A stretch of 64,000 nt of DNA. It comes from Capnocytophaga granulosa ATCC 51502. Lineage in GTDB: Bacteria; Bacteroidota; Bacteroidia; Flavobacteriales; Flavobacteriaceae. The stretch covers positions 1 through 64,000 of the forward strand of contig NZ_KE150242.1 of assembly GCF_000411115.1 (NCBI RefSeq), in the 5' to 3' direction. Under the pieces are notes generated by a model, which was not told the origin of the DNA, did not search any database, and saw only the letters and a list, made by a program, of their open reading frames with translations. Below, in pieces: positions 17,502-26,832 of the stretch (positions within the stretch are counted from its first letter, which is position 1; the number at the start of each line of letters is the position of its first letter). The position numbers and the translations under genes were made by a program.

Positions 17502-17679
17502 AGCTATTTAAGAGTCGTCTTTGGCAGCGTAGTAGAGAAACAATTTATAGCATCTTATAAGAGGGGTTGTTTTATGCTCTCATAGGCAAATTAACACATA
17601 GGCAAATGGATGAAACCCCAAAAAAAATTTGGAAATTTCGTTTTATTTTAGGATATTTGCCCCCCTCAAAACTACAGAA

Positions 17680-20600
17680 ATGAGATTAAAGTTTTTCTAT
17701 GTATTTGCGTTGTTTATCATAGCTGTGCAAGCGGCTTTAGCGCAAAAAGTTACCGTCACAGGGACGGTAAAGGATGCCCAAGGCGAACCTATCTTGGGTA
17801 CTTATATCCTTATCAAAGGCACCAGCCGTGGGGCTACAACCAACGATAAGGGAGCTTATACGATTGAGGCCAATGTGGGCGATGTGCTCTACTACTCTTT
17901 CTTGGGGATGAAGCCTGTAGAGAAACCCGTGACCAAAAAGAATACGGTGATCAATGTGGTGCTTCAGGACGATGTACAAGAAATAGACACAGGCCTTGTC
18001 TTCACTGGCTATGGAGCGCCTAAGGTAGGGAGCAAGACCGTGGCTTCAGTGGCAACAGTACAAGGGCAGGAAATCGCTCGTACCCCCGATGCCAATGCCA
18101 TGGATGCACTCGCAGGACGTGTAGCGGGGATGGTCGTTACCACAGGCTCAGGACGACCAGGCGATGCTTCCAGTGTACTGATTCACGGGTTTAACAACTT
18201 CCAGTCAGCGCTTAAAGGAAGTGTATCTAACCAGACACCGCTTTATATTGTCGATGGAATGCAGGTAAGCTCAGGGATTATGACTGACCTCAACCCCAAT
18301 GATATAGAGAGTGTCACCGTACTCAAGGATGCAGCCTCTACCTCTATCTATGGGTCTCGTGCTGCCAATGGGGTGATTCTCATCACTACCAAGCGTGGTA
18401 AATACAATGAGCAAACCCACATCAGTGTAAGCCACCAAGTGGGGTTCAATGCCATAACCAGTGCCAGCCGCCGCTTCTTCGATGATATGATGACCCCTCG
18501 TGAATACTTGGATTTCTGGGCACAGCGTGACCCTGCCGCTATCCGCTCTGCCGCTGGAGTGTCAGGAAATACACCCGCACAGACTCAGGCAGCTATTGAG
18601 AAGATCTTGGCCGAGAATCCTTATAATACACGTTGGGACAAAATCTTCTTCCGTGACTTCGTACCTACTACCCGTACCGATGTCTCTGTCTCTGGAGGAA
18701 CAGCCTCTACTACCTATTACCTTTCGGCAGGTTACCTAAAGCAGGAAGGATCTACCGCTCCTTCTGTGGATTATCACCGCTATAATCTCAACACCAATGT
18801 GGATACCCGTATCAACAGTTGGCTTAAAGCAGGACTATCACTCTCTGTAGGCTATAGCGAAAGAGAGGGCGGACGCTCTACTACTTCAGGGGCAAGGGTA
18901 TTGGCCTTACCTCTGTATAGCCCTACCAATCCCGATGGTACTCGTAAGAACTTTATCAGAGGACTTACAGGACGAGCCACTGGATTCTATCACCCTGAGT
19001 ATGAGGCTGAAAAAAATCCTTCAGCTTCCTATGGAACCGATGTGATGCCTATAGGGTATTTGACAATTGAGCCTATCAAGAAGTTGGTATTCAAGACCCA
19101 AGCAGGGGTACAATACAGCGATGGAGAATCTCAGCAAAAGCACTTGCGTTCCTTTACCGATTACCAATTTGGCTATGAGAACACGGCCTCCACTCAGGTT
19201 TCTTATGATAAGTCGTATAGAAAGACCTTTACCAATACCTTGGAATACAAGTTTATGCTGGGCAACGCTCATAGCTTTACCGCCCTTTTAGGACAGGAGT
19301 CTATTGAGAATATCTATAAGGCCTTGGAATCTCGTACCACAGGACAGCCTTCCGATGGGCTTTCTATGCTCTCTCATGGGACTAAGGAAGTGGCAACAGG
19401 TGATAGCAAGACAGTAAGCACTTTCAACTCCTATTTTGCACGATTGGAATATGATTACCTGAATCGTTATTTCTTAGACCTTTCTGGTCGTCGTGATGGT
19501 TCGTCTAACTTTGGAGAGAACAACCGCTATGCCAACTTCTGGGCAGTAGGGGCTATGTGGAAACTCAAAAAAGAGGCTTTCCTTGAAAATGTAAAATGGC
19601 TTACCGATCTTAACTTACGCTTTAGTACAGGGATTTCTGGAAATGCAGGCGGACTTAACTACAGCAATATCAACGTAGTAAGCCCTTCTCAACTATATAA
19701 TTCTGAGATAGGTTATACCCTTAGCCGTATAGGAAACCCTGATATTCGTTGGGAGGAACAAAAGAAAACAAGTGTAGGACTCAATGCGGTGATTCTACAT
19801 AATACCTCACTCAATGTGGAGTACTACCACCGTCGTACCTACGATGTATTGGCTTACCGAGATAATAACTCTACTAGCGGACGTACCCAACTCTATGGAA
19901 ACTCTGGAGGAATGCAAAACCAAGGGATTGATGTAAGTATCTCCTCTCGTGTGTATTATGATGAGGGTAACAACCTAAGCGTACGCCCTTACTTCAATAT
20001 GAACTATAACCAGCAGAAGATTACCGAGATCTTCGAAGGACGCGAATCCCTCGTGAGTCTCAATAGCAACTTGGGCTTTAAGGTAGGTCGTGCCTTGGAA
20101 TATACCGCTGTATTGCGCAAGGGGGTAGATCCCAATACAGGACTTACACAGTGGTACCTCCCTGGTGAAGATAAAATGGAAACCCAAACCGATGATAACC
20201 AGATAACCACTACCTATAATTCTAAATTGGCACAGACCACAGGTAAGAAGATGCATGCCCCACTCAATGGAGGTTTCGGTTGGACAGTTACTTATCGTGC
20301 CTTTAGCTTGGATATGAATTTCTCTTTCACTGTGGGTAACTGGAAAGTGAATAATGATATGCGCTATAGCGAAAACCCTGGTTCCTTTGCCTCTGGTAAT
20401 ATCAGCCGTAAGGCTTTCGATTATTGGAAAAATGCTGGAGACAATACCCGCCATCCTAAGATTACCGAAGCTACCTTTATCTATTCAGGAGATGCTCGCC
20501 TGATACAGAAGGCCGATTTCTTACGCCTAAAAAGTATATCCTTGAGCTACAACCTACCTAAGGAGGTGATCGAGCAGATAGGTTTCTTTGGCGGAGTACG

Positions 20601-20736
20601 TCTCTATGGTACCGCACGTAACATCTTTACTCTCACCAATTACGAAGGAGCAGACCCTGAGTTCTCTAATCCTATATCCTTGGGAGGTTATCCACCTTCT
20701 CGTCAGTTTTCTTTCGGGGTTGAACTTAAATTTTAA
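17680..20736 (+). CDS. SusC/RagA-family TonB-linked outer-membrane protein
   Basis: A 1018-residue protein. The start at 17680 gives a signal peptide (MRLKFFYVFALFIIAVQAALAQ); the -7-like box GATATTTG at 17652-17659 excludes the longer frame from 17629. The N-terminal carboxypeptidase-regulatory-like domain (about 24-100, VTVTGTVKDAQGEPILGTYI) is followed by a plug carrying the hallmark VLKDAASTSIYGSRAANGVILITTKRG and a large beta-barrel. SusC proteins import oligosaccharides or peptides with a SusD partner, here 6 bp downstream. No glycosidase, sulfatase or peptidase is adjacent, so the substrate is unknown. Confidence 0.92.
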   Translation: MRLKFFYVFALFIIAVQAALAQKVTVTGTVKDAQGEPILGTYILIKGTSRGATTNDKGAYTIEANVGDVLYYSFLGMKPVEKPVTKKNTVINVVLQDDVQEIDTGLVFTGYGAPKVGSKTVASVATVQGQEIARTPDANAMDALAGRVAGMVVTTGSGRPGDASSVLIHGFNNFQSALKGSVSNQTPLYIVDGMQVSSGIMTDLNPNDIESVTVLKDAASTSIYGSRAANGVILITTKRGKYNEQTHISVSHQVGFNAITSASRRFFDDMMTPREYLDFWAQRDPAAIRSAAGVSGNTPAQTQAAIEKILAENPYNTRWDKIFFRDFVPTTRTDVSVSGGTASTTYYLSAGYLKQEGSTAPSVDYHRYNLNTNVDTRINSWLKAGLSLSVGYSEREGGRSTTSGARVLALPLYSPTNPDGTRKNFIRGLTGRATGFYHPEYEAEKNPSASYGTDVMPIGYLTIEPIKKLVFKTQAGVQYSDGESQQKHLRSFTDYQFGYENTASTQVSYDKSYRKTFTNTLEYKFMLGNAHSFTALLGQESIENIYKALESRTTGQPSDGLSMLSHGTKEVATGDSKTVSTFNSYFARLEYDYLNRYFLDLSGRRDGSSNFGENNRYANFWAVGAMWKLKKEAFLENVKWLTDLNLRFSTGISGNAGGLNYSNINVVSPSQLYNSEIGYTLSRIGNPDIRWEEQKKTSVGLNAVILHNTSLNVEYYHRRTYDVLAYRDNNSTSGRTQLYGNSGGMQNQGIDVSISSRVYYDEGNNLSVRPYFNMNYNQQKITEIFEGRESLVSLNSNLGFKVGRALEYTAVLRKGVDPNTGLTQWYLPGEDKMETQTDDNQITTTYNSKLAQTTGKKMHAPLNGGFGWTVTYRAFSLDMNFSFTVGNWKVNNDMRYSENPGSFASGNISRKAFDYWKNAGDNTRHPKITEATFIYSGDARLIQKADFLRLKSISLSYNLPKEVIEQIGFFGGVRLYGTARNIFTLTNYEGADPEFSNPISLGGYPPSRQFSFGVELKF

Positions 20737-20742
20737 AAAGCA

Positions 20743-22290
20743 ATGAAAAAGATACTTAACAAATTACCACTATATACCCTTGCGGCGCTCTCCTTGCAGA
20801 GCTGTGTCAAGTTAGAGCAAGAGCCCTTCAATGAGCTGAGTGAGCAGAAATCATTCCTCAATGTGGAGGACGCTCAGTATTGGGTCAATGGAATGTATGA
20901 CGGACTGCGTGATAATACTTATGGAAATACCATGTATAGCTCCGATGTACAGGCCGATTTCCTCAATGCCGTTCGTCGTAACAACGAAATCCTCCCCGAA
21001 TTGCACCGATGGACGGACTTTACTTCTTCCAATAGCACCACCGCTGCCATTTGGATGGCTCATTACAGAGCGATTCAGGATATTAATATAGCGCTCAATG
21101 GGATTCCTAAGGTGCCCATAGCCCAAGAGAGAGAACGTACTGAGCGTGCCCAAATTCAGCGTAACTTGGGCGAACTCCACTTAGGACGTGCCTACTATTA
21201 TACTTATTTGGTAACGCACTTCTGTGGGGCTTACGATGCCTCTTCCTCTTATGGATTGCCAATCCTAAGAGAGTTCAAGGTGTCCAATTTTCCCGCACCC
21301 AGTACACTGAAAGAAACCTATGAGTTTATCTTGGAGGACATCGCTCGTGCCGAAGAACTTTTGTCCGAAACCTCAGGAACAGTAGGAGCTCCTACCTTTA
21401 CCGCAGATGCTGCCAAAGCGCTCAAGGCACGTGTGCTACTCTACCAAGGGGCATGGCAAGAGGCTTATACTACGGCAAAATCCCTTATAGATGGAGGAAA
21501 ATACCCACTGGCTACCACACAAGATGACTTAATGGCTATTTGGAAAGAAGATGATGACAAAGAGAGTATCACTCAGCTTTTTGCCAAAGCACCTGCAAGT
21601 TTTACCTTGGGCGGAAGTGATGAGCTTCCTAAGGCTAATGATATCTATATAGGAGCTAATAACTATGACCGTCGTCAGCGTCGTTTCCTCTATAATCCGA
21701 GCTATATCCCTACACAGGCTTTCGTGGATTTATTTCAAGATACCGATTATAGGAAAAAAGTTTTTCTCCAAAAACTCTTTGTAGATTACGGAAGTACCGC
21801 CTATAGGAATATTTATTTGGTTACCAAATATCCAGATAACAATAACCTAAAAACCAGTTCTTCAGGACTGCCTACCTATATGCACAAACCAAAATTGTTC
21901 CGTATAGCCGAGCAATACCTCATTGCAGCTGAAGCGGCTTACCACAATGGCGATGAGGCTAATGCCAAGGTATATCTCAATGCACTCCGAAGAGCACGTA
22001 TCTTAAGAGCTACCTCTGTTACCGCTACAGGTCAGGCACTACTGACAGAGATACAGAATGAGCGCAACCGCGAATTAGCCTTTGAGGGCTTCCGCTTACA
22101 CGACATCAAGCGTTGGGGCTTAGGCGTAGTCAGAGGCACCCCCCAGAATGTAGAGGCGATTTTCTCCTCTCCAGCTCAGGAGTATTATCAGCTTAATATC
22201 CCTGCTGGCAATTACAAACTCACTTGGCCACTCCCTGCCGCCGACATCAATTTTGAAAAAGGTCGCTGGAGTCAAAACCCAGGCTGGTAA
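20743..22290 (+). CDS. SusD/RagB-family nutrient-binding lipoprotein
   Basis: A 515-residue surface lipoprotein (lipobox LQSC near residue 22). TPR-like helices with the SusD signatures are seen, such as LGELHLGRAYYYTYLVTHFCG, AAKALKARVLLYQGAW and the C-terminal ELAFEGFRLHDIKRWG. It would form the lid of the SusC channel encoded 6 bp upstream. A hairpin terminator follows directly, so the operon is a two-gene unit. Confidence 0.92.
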   Translation: MKKILNKLPLYTLAALSLQSCVKLEQEPFNELSEQKSFLNVEDAQYWVNGMYDGLRDNTYGNTMYSSDVQADFLNAVRRNNEILPELHRWTDFTSSNSTTAAIWMAHYRAIQDINIALNGIPKVPIAQERERTERAQIQRNLGELHLGRAYYYTYLVTHFCGAYDASSSYGLPILREFKVSNFPAPSTLKETYEFILEDIARAEELLSETSGTVGAPTFTADAAKALKARVLLYQGAWQEAYTTAKSLIDGGKYPLATTQDDLMAIWKEDDDKESITQLFAKAPASFTLGGSDELPKANDIYIGANNYDRRQRRFLYNPSYIPTQAFVDLFQDTDYRKKVFLQKLFVDYGSTAYRNIYLVTKYPDNNNLKTSSSGLPTYMHKPKLFRIAEQYLIAAEAAYHNGDEANAKVYLNALRRARILRATSVTATGQALLTEIQNERNRELAFEGFRLHDIKRWGLGVVRGTPQNVEAIFSSPAQEYYQLNIPAGNYKLTWPLPAADINFEKGRWSQNPGW

Positions 22291-22304
22291 TAACTATAAA
22301 ACAA

Positions 22305-22332
22305 AATCGGCGGTACCACAGTACCGCCGATT
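22305..22332. terminator. Hairpin terminator between susD and the YD-type gene
   Basis: AATCGGCGGTAC (22305-22316) pairs with GTACCGCCGATT (22321-22332) around CACA. It lies between convergent genes; the flanking T tract is short. Confidence 0.75.
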
Positions 22333-22336
22333 ATTA

Positions 22337-23146
22337 CTATTTATAATATTCAAATTTCTGTTCTATAATAAGGTAAGGTTCCCCATTTTCGCTTTCCGTC
22401 TTTTTGATCCAGTTCTTTTTCTTATCATACTGGTAGGTGTAGTTCTTTTTCTGGGCAATAGTACCATCTTCTTTATAGACTACATTTTCCGTTTCATTGC
22501 CTTCCTTGTCATAAGTAGAAGTTACTTTCTTTATGAGTTTGTCAGTAGCATCATAAGTAAGGCGTTCTAATGGATTTCCTTTTTCATCGTTCTTGTAAAG
22601 GGTCTTGGAGGTAAGGCTGTCTTTCTTATACTTGTCCTCGCGGATAAGGTAGCCTTTGTCATCATAGGTAAAAACACTTTTATCATCACACACCCCTCCT
22701 ACACAGTTGGATTTCTCTATAAGCTGTTGTTTATCATTATATTTGGAGAAAGTACTCATAAAGATATCTCCTTTGTCGGTCAAGAGGTCATGGCGGATGC
22801 GATTACCCTGTGCGTCATACTCATAGAGGTTAGTGGAGAGTGTCTTGTTTTCCTCATCTTTGGAGACGGACTCTATTAGGTAACCTTGGTCGTTATAGGT
22901 ATCATGGTAGGACATCAGTACCCCATTGTTATTGACTTGCATCTTAGTAGTGCGTCCCTTAGGGTTGAACTCCGTTAGCAGTTCCGAATTACCTCTAAAG
23001 GGTTTGCCTTGTTCGTCAAAGCGATAGTCCAATATACGATATGTCTTTACTTTTCCTTTAAGTTTGGCCGCGTCCCAACCTGTTTTCTTGTTCTGTCCGA
23101 AAGCGACTGTACCTGCCAAAAGCAGAATAATTCCTAATTTCTTCAT
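22337..23146 (-). CDS. Secreted YD/RHS-type repeat protein
   Basis: A 269-residue protein. I use the ATG at 23146 (MKKLGIILLLAGTVAFGQ, signal peptide) because the -7 box TACCTTTG (23181-23174) overlaps the longer frame. The mature part is built of about nine short repeats of form Y-D-x-x-G-x-x-x-x (YNDQGYLIESVSKD, YDAQGNRIRHDL, YDDKGYLIREDKY), which resemble minimal RHS/YD repeats. Many Bacteroidetes encode such proteins; their role is unknown. A 66-aa gene at 34573 resembles its C-terminus. Confidence 0.75.
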   Translation of the reverse strand: MKKLGIILLLAGTVAFGQNKKTGWDAAKLKGKVKTYRILDYRFDEQGKPFRGNSELLTEFNPKGRTTKMQVNNNGVLMSYHDTYNDQGYLIESVSKDEENKTLSTNLYEYDAQGNRIRHDLLTDKGDIFMSTFSKYNDKQQLIEKSNCVGGVCDDKSVFTYDDKGYLIREDKYKKDSLTSKTLYKNDEKGNPLERLTYDATDKLIKKVTSTYDKEGNETENVVYKEDGTIAQKKNYTYQYDKKKNWIKKTESENGEPYLIIEQKFEYYK

Positions 23147-23173
23147 TTTTTGAAAATTAATTTTTATGAAGGG

Positions 23174-23181
23174 CAAAGGTA
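23174..23181 (-). promoter_or_regulatory. -7 box TACCTTTG for the YD-type gene
   Basis: Minus-strand -7 element 27 bp upstream of the chosen ATG at 23146. Confidence 0.6.
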
Positions 23182-23189
23182 CGAAAGAT

Positions 23190-23231
23190 AATTATTAATT
23201 ATTAATGGTCAATGGTTAATTGTTAATGTCT
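23190..23231. repeat. Heptamer array AATTATT/AATGGTC
   Basis: Six units: AATTATT twice, AATGGTC, AATGGTT, AATTGTT, AATGTCT. It lies just upstream of the promoter at 23181. Confidence 0.75.
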
Positions 23232-23369
23232 ATTTGTTAAACTTGAAGCTTAAGTTTCAGCATTCTTTTGGGTTACACCTACCGGGTAATTCCATATTTA
23301 GTTGCCAGCCGATCAGTCACTGTATCAGGGTATTCACATTTCTAAAAGGAAGTGTTATAGGAAGAAAAC

Positions 23370-23397
23370 AAAAAAATCACTACCTATAGTAGTGATT
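23370..23397 (-). terminator. Terminator of the tRNA operon
   Basis: The minus-strand hairpin AATCACTAC-TATAG-GTAGTGATT (23397-23375) is followed by a run of seven T (23376-23370), 8 bp after tRNA-Leu. Confidence 0.88.
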
Positions 23398-23404
23398 GTA
23401 GTCG

Positions 23405-23490
23405 TACTCGGAGCGGGACTTGAACCCGCACAGGCATTGCTGCCCACTGGATTTTAAGTCCAGCGTGTCTACCGATTCCACCATCCGAGC
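23405..23490 (-). tRNA. tRNA-Leu (anticodon TAA)
   Basis: An 86-nt class II tRNA. Acceptor GCTCGGA pairs with TCCGAGT, the anticodon stem-loop is CTGGACTTAAAATCCAG, there is a long variable arm, and the T-loop is GTTCAAGTC. No CCA is encoded. Confidence 0.95.
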
Positions 23491-23516
23491 CTTTGGGATA
23501 TAGACATAAAAAAAAG

Positions 23517-23589
23517 AGCGAAAAACGGGATTCGAACCCGCGACCTCAACCTTGGCAAGGTTGCGCTCTACCAACTGAGCTATTTTCGC
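23517..23589 (-). tRNA. tRNA-Gly (anticodon GCC)
   Basis: A 73-nt tRNA. Acceptor GCGAAAA pairs with TTTTCGC, the anticodon loop is CTTGCCAAG, and the T-loop GGTTCGAACCC is standard. It is the first gene of the two-tRNA operon, 26 bp upstream of tRNA-Leu. Confidence 0.95.
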
Positions 23590-23613
23590 AATTCATATCT
23601 TTCTAAGACGGTG

Positions 23614-23621
23614 CAAAGATA
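23614..23621 (-). promoter_or_regulatory. Promoter of the tRNA-Gly/tRNA-Leu operon
   Basis: TATCTTTG (23621-23614) with a TTTG element 19 bp further upstream on the minus strand; the mature tRNA-Gly begins 25 bp downstream. Confidence 0.75.
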
Positions 23622-23738
23622 CTACTTTTTTCCAAACCGACAAAGAAAAAATGAAATTTTTTTTGAAAAAATGAGATGTTTTTTATAAGTATATGATTAC
23701 TAGTGTATTATATATTGTTTTTTTACGAGCTTATAAAT

Positions 23739-23816
23739 CATCACTTGTCATTAGTCACTCGTCACTTGTCATTAGTCACTCGTCACTCGTCACTAGTCAT
23801 TAGTCATTTGTCACTA
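23739..23816. repeat. Heptamer array GTCACTN/GTCATTA
   Basis: Eleven units. Read on the minus strand it begins with the stop codon of the permease gene (TAG in TAGTGAC, 23816-23810) and continues AAATGAC TAATGAC TAGTGAC GAGTGAC. Confidence 0.88.
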
Positions 23817-24998
23817 TTTAAGTATTTTTTTCATGGTAAAAGCACTAAGAATAAGATAGAGGATACATAACCCCCACATACCTGCCCAGTAGGGGAATAT
23901 GGTGGAGAGGCTGGCGCCCATTTGGGTGATAGAAACAAAGCCTTTAGCCCCTAAGGTGGTAGGAACTATATAAGAAAAGGCATGTAACCACTCTGGCATG
24001 GCTACCGTAGGCCATGAAAAACCAGTGAGCATCACCGAAGGCAACGAAGTGTACATGATGAGCATGATGGCATCTTCCCTACGGCGAAGAAAGCCCAGCA
24101 AGCAAAGCCCCATAAACACAATAGAGAGAACAAAAGGTACCATGAATACCATTGTGCTGAGAATGGAACTGCGCACAGGGATACCAAACAGAGGCATTAC
24201 AATACCCAAGATAATGAGCAAGATAGCCATAGAGAGTGCCAAATAGGTGGTGGCTTTACCCATGACAATAGGGAGTGCCCCCCAGAAACTATTGGAATTA
24301 GGATATATTTTGCGCAGCTTGTTACTCTCTCTCATCGTTCCGCCCAAGATACCCACAGCGGTAAGGATTGTCGTCTGGAAGATAATGACCAAGACCACAG
24401 GAATGAGGAAAGTAGCATACCCCGAAGAAGGGTTGTATAGGCTTACCACTTTGGCACTTACGGGCATCGCCTCATCACGAACTTGAGAGGGGAGTTTGCC
24501 CTGTGCAGAAGTGCGCTTCATCTCTACCCCAGCATTAAGGTAGGTAGCAGAGACTTTAGCTGCGGTGAGTATCTGCTTGTAATAGAGCATATAGGAGGCA
24601 TCAGCATATACAGAAATAGAGGGTTGCTCACCACGTTGTAGGTCACGGGAAAAGCTGCTGGGAATGGTAATAATTCCGCGTATTTGCTCTTGCTGAAAGG
24701 CCTTTTTCGCTTCAGAGAGGTTCAGGTAACTACTGTAAATGGCCACGCCACTATTAGCATCAATCATACGTAGTAGCTGTCGGCTTTGGGAGGTATGGTC
24801 ATCATCAACCACCCCAATGGGGAGTTCTTGTAAGGTCTCTTCCGAATAGAGGTAGGTATAGAGAAAGGAGACCAATACGGCTACTATCACAAATGAAAAG
24901 AACACCGCCCTATCACGGAATATATATTTGGCTTCCCAGAGCATTGCACGGGTGAAGTCAGCTGAACTTTGATAAATATACTGTTTAAACTTTTTCAT
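23814..24998 (-). CDS. ABC-2 type transporter permease (second of pair)
   Basis: A 394-residue protein with the ABC2_membrane_3/YhhJ layout: one N-terminal membrane helix (about 33-52), a large periplasmic loop (about 55-175), then five helices. The start is set at 24998 (MKKFKQYIYQSS), overlapping the upstream permease by 14 nt. With that gene it would form the membrane part of an efflux or lipid exporter. The matching membrane-fusion protein is at 37164-38144 on the same strand; no ATPase gene is in the window. Its stop codon starts a heptamer array. Confidence 0.85.
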   Translation of the reverse strand: MKKFKQYIYQSSADFTRAMLWEAKYIFRDRAVFFSFVIVAVLVSFLYTYLYSEETLQELPIGVVDDDHTSQSRQLLRMIDANSGVAIYSSYLNLSEAKKAFQQEQIRGIITIPSSFSRDLQRGEQPSISVYADASYMLYYKQILTAAKVSATYLNAGVEMKRTSAQGKLPSQVRDEAMPVSAKVVSLYNPSSGYATFLIPVVLVIIFQTTILTAVGILGGTMRESNKLRKIYPNSNSFWGALPIVMGKATTYLALSMAILLIILGIVMPLFGIPVRSSILSTMVFMVPFVLSIVFMGLCLLGFLRRREDAIMLIMYTSLPSVMLTGFSWPTVAMPEWLHAFSYIVPTTLGAKGFVSITQMGASLSTIFPYWAGMWGLCILYLILSAFTMKKILK

Positions 24999-26136
24999 AA
25001 CCACCTGATTTTATTTTTTTTACAAACATAGGGTAAGCCACTATAAGCAGCAAACCAAAGAGGAGCAAGGCCAAAAGTGGTTGCCATGTCATCTCCATAG
25101 GAATGCCCTTGATAGCGCGATTGACATAGTATTTCATAAAATGAGCATAGGGGAATATCTGTGCCAAGTACTGCATACTCCTTGGGAGTCCTTCCATAGG
25201 AAAGGTATAAGCGGCAAAGGAGAAAGCAATGGCGGTAAAACCACTACCTACCGTAAGTGCTAAGCGGAAATCGGGGGCAAAGGATACGATAGCAATCCCT
25301 ATGATCTGATAGATAACAACCAAGGCAAAGGTAATGAGTACCACATTGAACATCGGAATGTGCAGGGGCGTACCTATAAGCCCAAAGAGTAGGTAATTCA
25401 TCCACCACGCTACAAAGAAAAGTACTAAGGTATAAGGCAGAAGTTTGCCAACCAAGGCTTTCAGAGGGCTGCCATCTGCTTGCTTGAGCCAATGCTTACC
25501 CTGATGATAGCGCAGCTCTACTCCCAATACATAGACCGTTACCATCATCACAATCATTTGAAGCATCATGGGCAGCAGTGCTGTGAGCAGGTAAAAGGCA
25601 TAGTTAGAGTAAGGGTTAAACAGACCGTGATCATCTACCTTTACGGATTGGGCTTCGGCATGTACCCTCTCGGTTTGTTGTCCTTTTTGCATTTTCTTTT
25701 TCATCACAAGACCAGCTGAGAACATGCCTATAGTGGTTTGGAAATCTTTTTGGATAAGGCCTGCACCGAGCATAAACTGGTTATTGGTATAGCAGATCAC
25801 CGATTGGTTTTCGCCCTTGAAGAGTTTTTGTTGGAAGTCTTGAGGAATGACGATAAAGCCCATGATCTGCTGTTGCTGGATAAGGCGTTGGGCTTCTTGT
25901 TCATCGCTTAGCTTGGTAGTAAGAGCTATGTTAGGCGTGGCGTCAAGCATACGCAAAAGGTTCTCGGATAGCTGACTTTGGTCGTAATTGATATACGCCA
26001 TAGGCAGGTCGCGGGGTACCCCTTTGTAGAATACAGCTGCAAAGAAACCAAAAATGATAAGGGGAAACACCAAAACGTAAAATAGCCGTTTAGGTGATAG
26101 GAATAGGTTCTTGCATTCGGTTTTAAAATATTTCAT
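24985..26136 (-). CDS. ABC-2 type transporter permease (first of pair)
   Basis: A 383-residue paralog of the downstream permease with the same topology (N-terminal helix about 17-38, periplasmic loop, five C-terminal helices). Shared landmarks are the loop start LPMAYINYDQSQLSENLLRMLDATPNIAL and the FxxPMEGLPRSMQYLAQIFPY segment. The two overlap and are probably translationally coupled as a heterodimer. The substrate is unknown; homologs are annotated as multidrug or lipid exporters. Confidence 0.85.
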   Translation of the reverse strand: MKYFKTECKNLFLSPKRLFYVLVFPLIIFGFFAAVFYKGVPRDLPMAYINYDQSQLSENLLRMLDATPNIALTTKLSDEQEAQRLIQQQQIMGFIVIPQDFQQKLFKGENQSVICYTNNQFMLGAGLIQKDFQTTIGMFSAGLVMKKKMQKGQQTERVHAEAQSVKVDDHGLFNPYSNYAFYLLTALLPMMLQMIVMMVTVYVLGVELRYHQGKHWLKQADGSPLKALVGKLLPYTLVLFFVAWWMNYLLFGLIGTPLHIPMFNVVLITFALVVIYQIIGIAIVSFAPDFRLALTVGSGFTAIAFSFAAYTFPMEGLPRSMQYLAQIFPYAHFMKYYVNRAIKGIPMEMTWQPLLALLLFGLLLIVAYPMFVKKIKSGGYEKV

Positions 26137-26151
26137 AGTATAATTAGCAAA

Positions 26152-26763
26152 TTAGTTCATTTGTATTGCTTTGAGAAAGCCTTCGGTGTGTAGGGTATAG
26201 AAAAACTGTATATTCTCTTCGGGGACATCGCCTAAAGTACGTAGTACGCTTACCGCAAAATGCAAAGCACTATCCCCTTTGGCGGTTACTACCTTATGAT
26301 CACATACAGCTTCATTGGCGGTAAGTACGAATTTATCGCCATTGGTATAGAGAGAAGCATCTTTTATCTCATCAAAAGTATTGACGGTATGTTTCACATC
26401 GTTCAGCAAGCCATTCACAGCACAAAAGCGTGCACTATCACAAATAGCTCCTAACACTTTGCCATTGGCTTTTATCTTTTGGGCAAGGGTTACCAGCTGA
26501 GCGGTTTGCTCCTTAGAAAGATTACGCCACGAGCCTTCTGCCCCAATAAATATGAGAGCCGAAATATCTTCGGGAACTTCCCAGATACTAAGGTCGGGTA
26601 AGGCTTTGAGATTGCCGATAGAGGTTTTCACTTCTTTATCGATTGAAGCATACAAAACAGTGTATTGTGCTGTACCTAATTGTTTATCGCCAAGGGCAGC
26701 AGAAAGATAAGCCAGTTCCCAATTGGCAAACTTGTCTAAAATGATGAATACTATTTTTTTCAT
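26152..26763 (-). CDS. DJ-1/PfpI-family protein (class I glutamine amidotransferase-like)
   Basis: A 203-residue protein with the DJ-1/PfpI fold. The nucleophile elbow is GAICDSARFCAVNG (Cys about residue 102), and the N-terminus KKIVFIILDKFANWELAYLSAAL and ALIFIGAEGSWRN are typical. Members act as glyoxalase-III or deglycase-like enzymes, chaperones or proteases; the exact activity cannot be decided. It is 16 bp upstream of the first permease and so shares its transcript. Confidence 0.82.
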   Translation of the reverse strand: MKKIVFIILDKFANWELAYLSAALGDKQLGTAQYTVLYASIDKEVKTSIGNLKALPDLSIWEVPEDISALIFIGAEGSWRNLSKEQTAQLVTLAQKIKANGKVLGAICDSARFCAVNGLLNDVKHTVNTFDEIKDASLYTNGDKFVLTANEAVCDHKVVTAKGDSALHFAVSVLRTLGDVPEENIQFFYTLHTEGFLKAIQMN

Positions 26764-26769
26764 ACGATG

Positions 26770-26826
26770 TTATATGAGTTTTAAAAAGTCACCAACTTGA
26801 TGGCTTTTTGTAAGTTGTTGATTATA
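26770..26826 (-). pseudogene. Remnant of a DUF1016 (YhcG) nuclease gene, 19 codons
   Basis: The gap holds an open stretch reading YNQQLTKSHQVGDFLKLI followed by a stop. It matches YYQELTKSHQVGNFLEM inside the intact DUF1016 gene at 27971-29032, and the nucleotide match extends over about 45 bp. I read it as a decayed duplicate. Confidence 0.65.
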
Positions 26827-26832
26827 ATTTAA

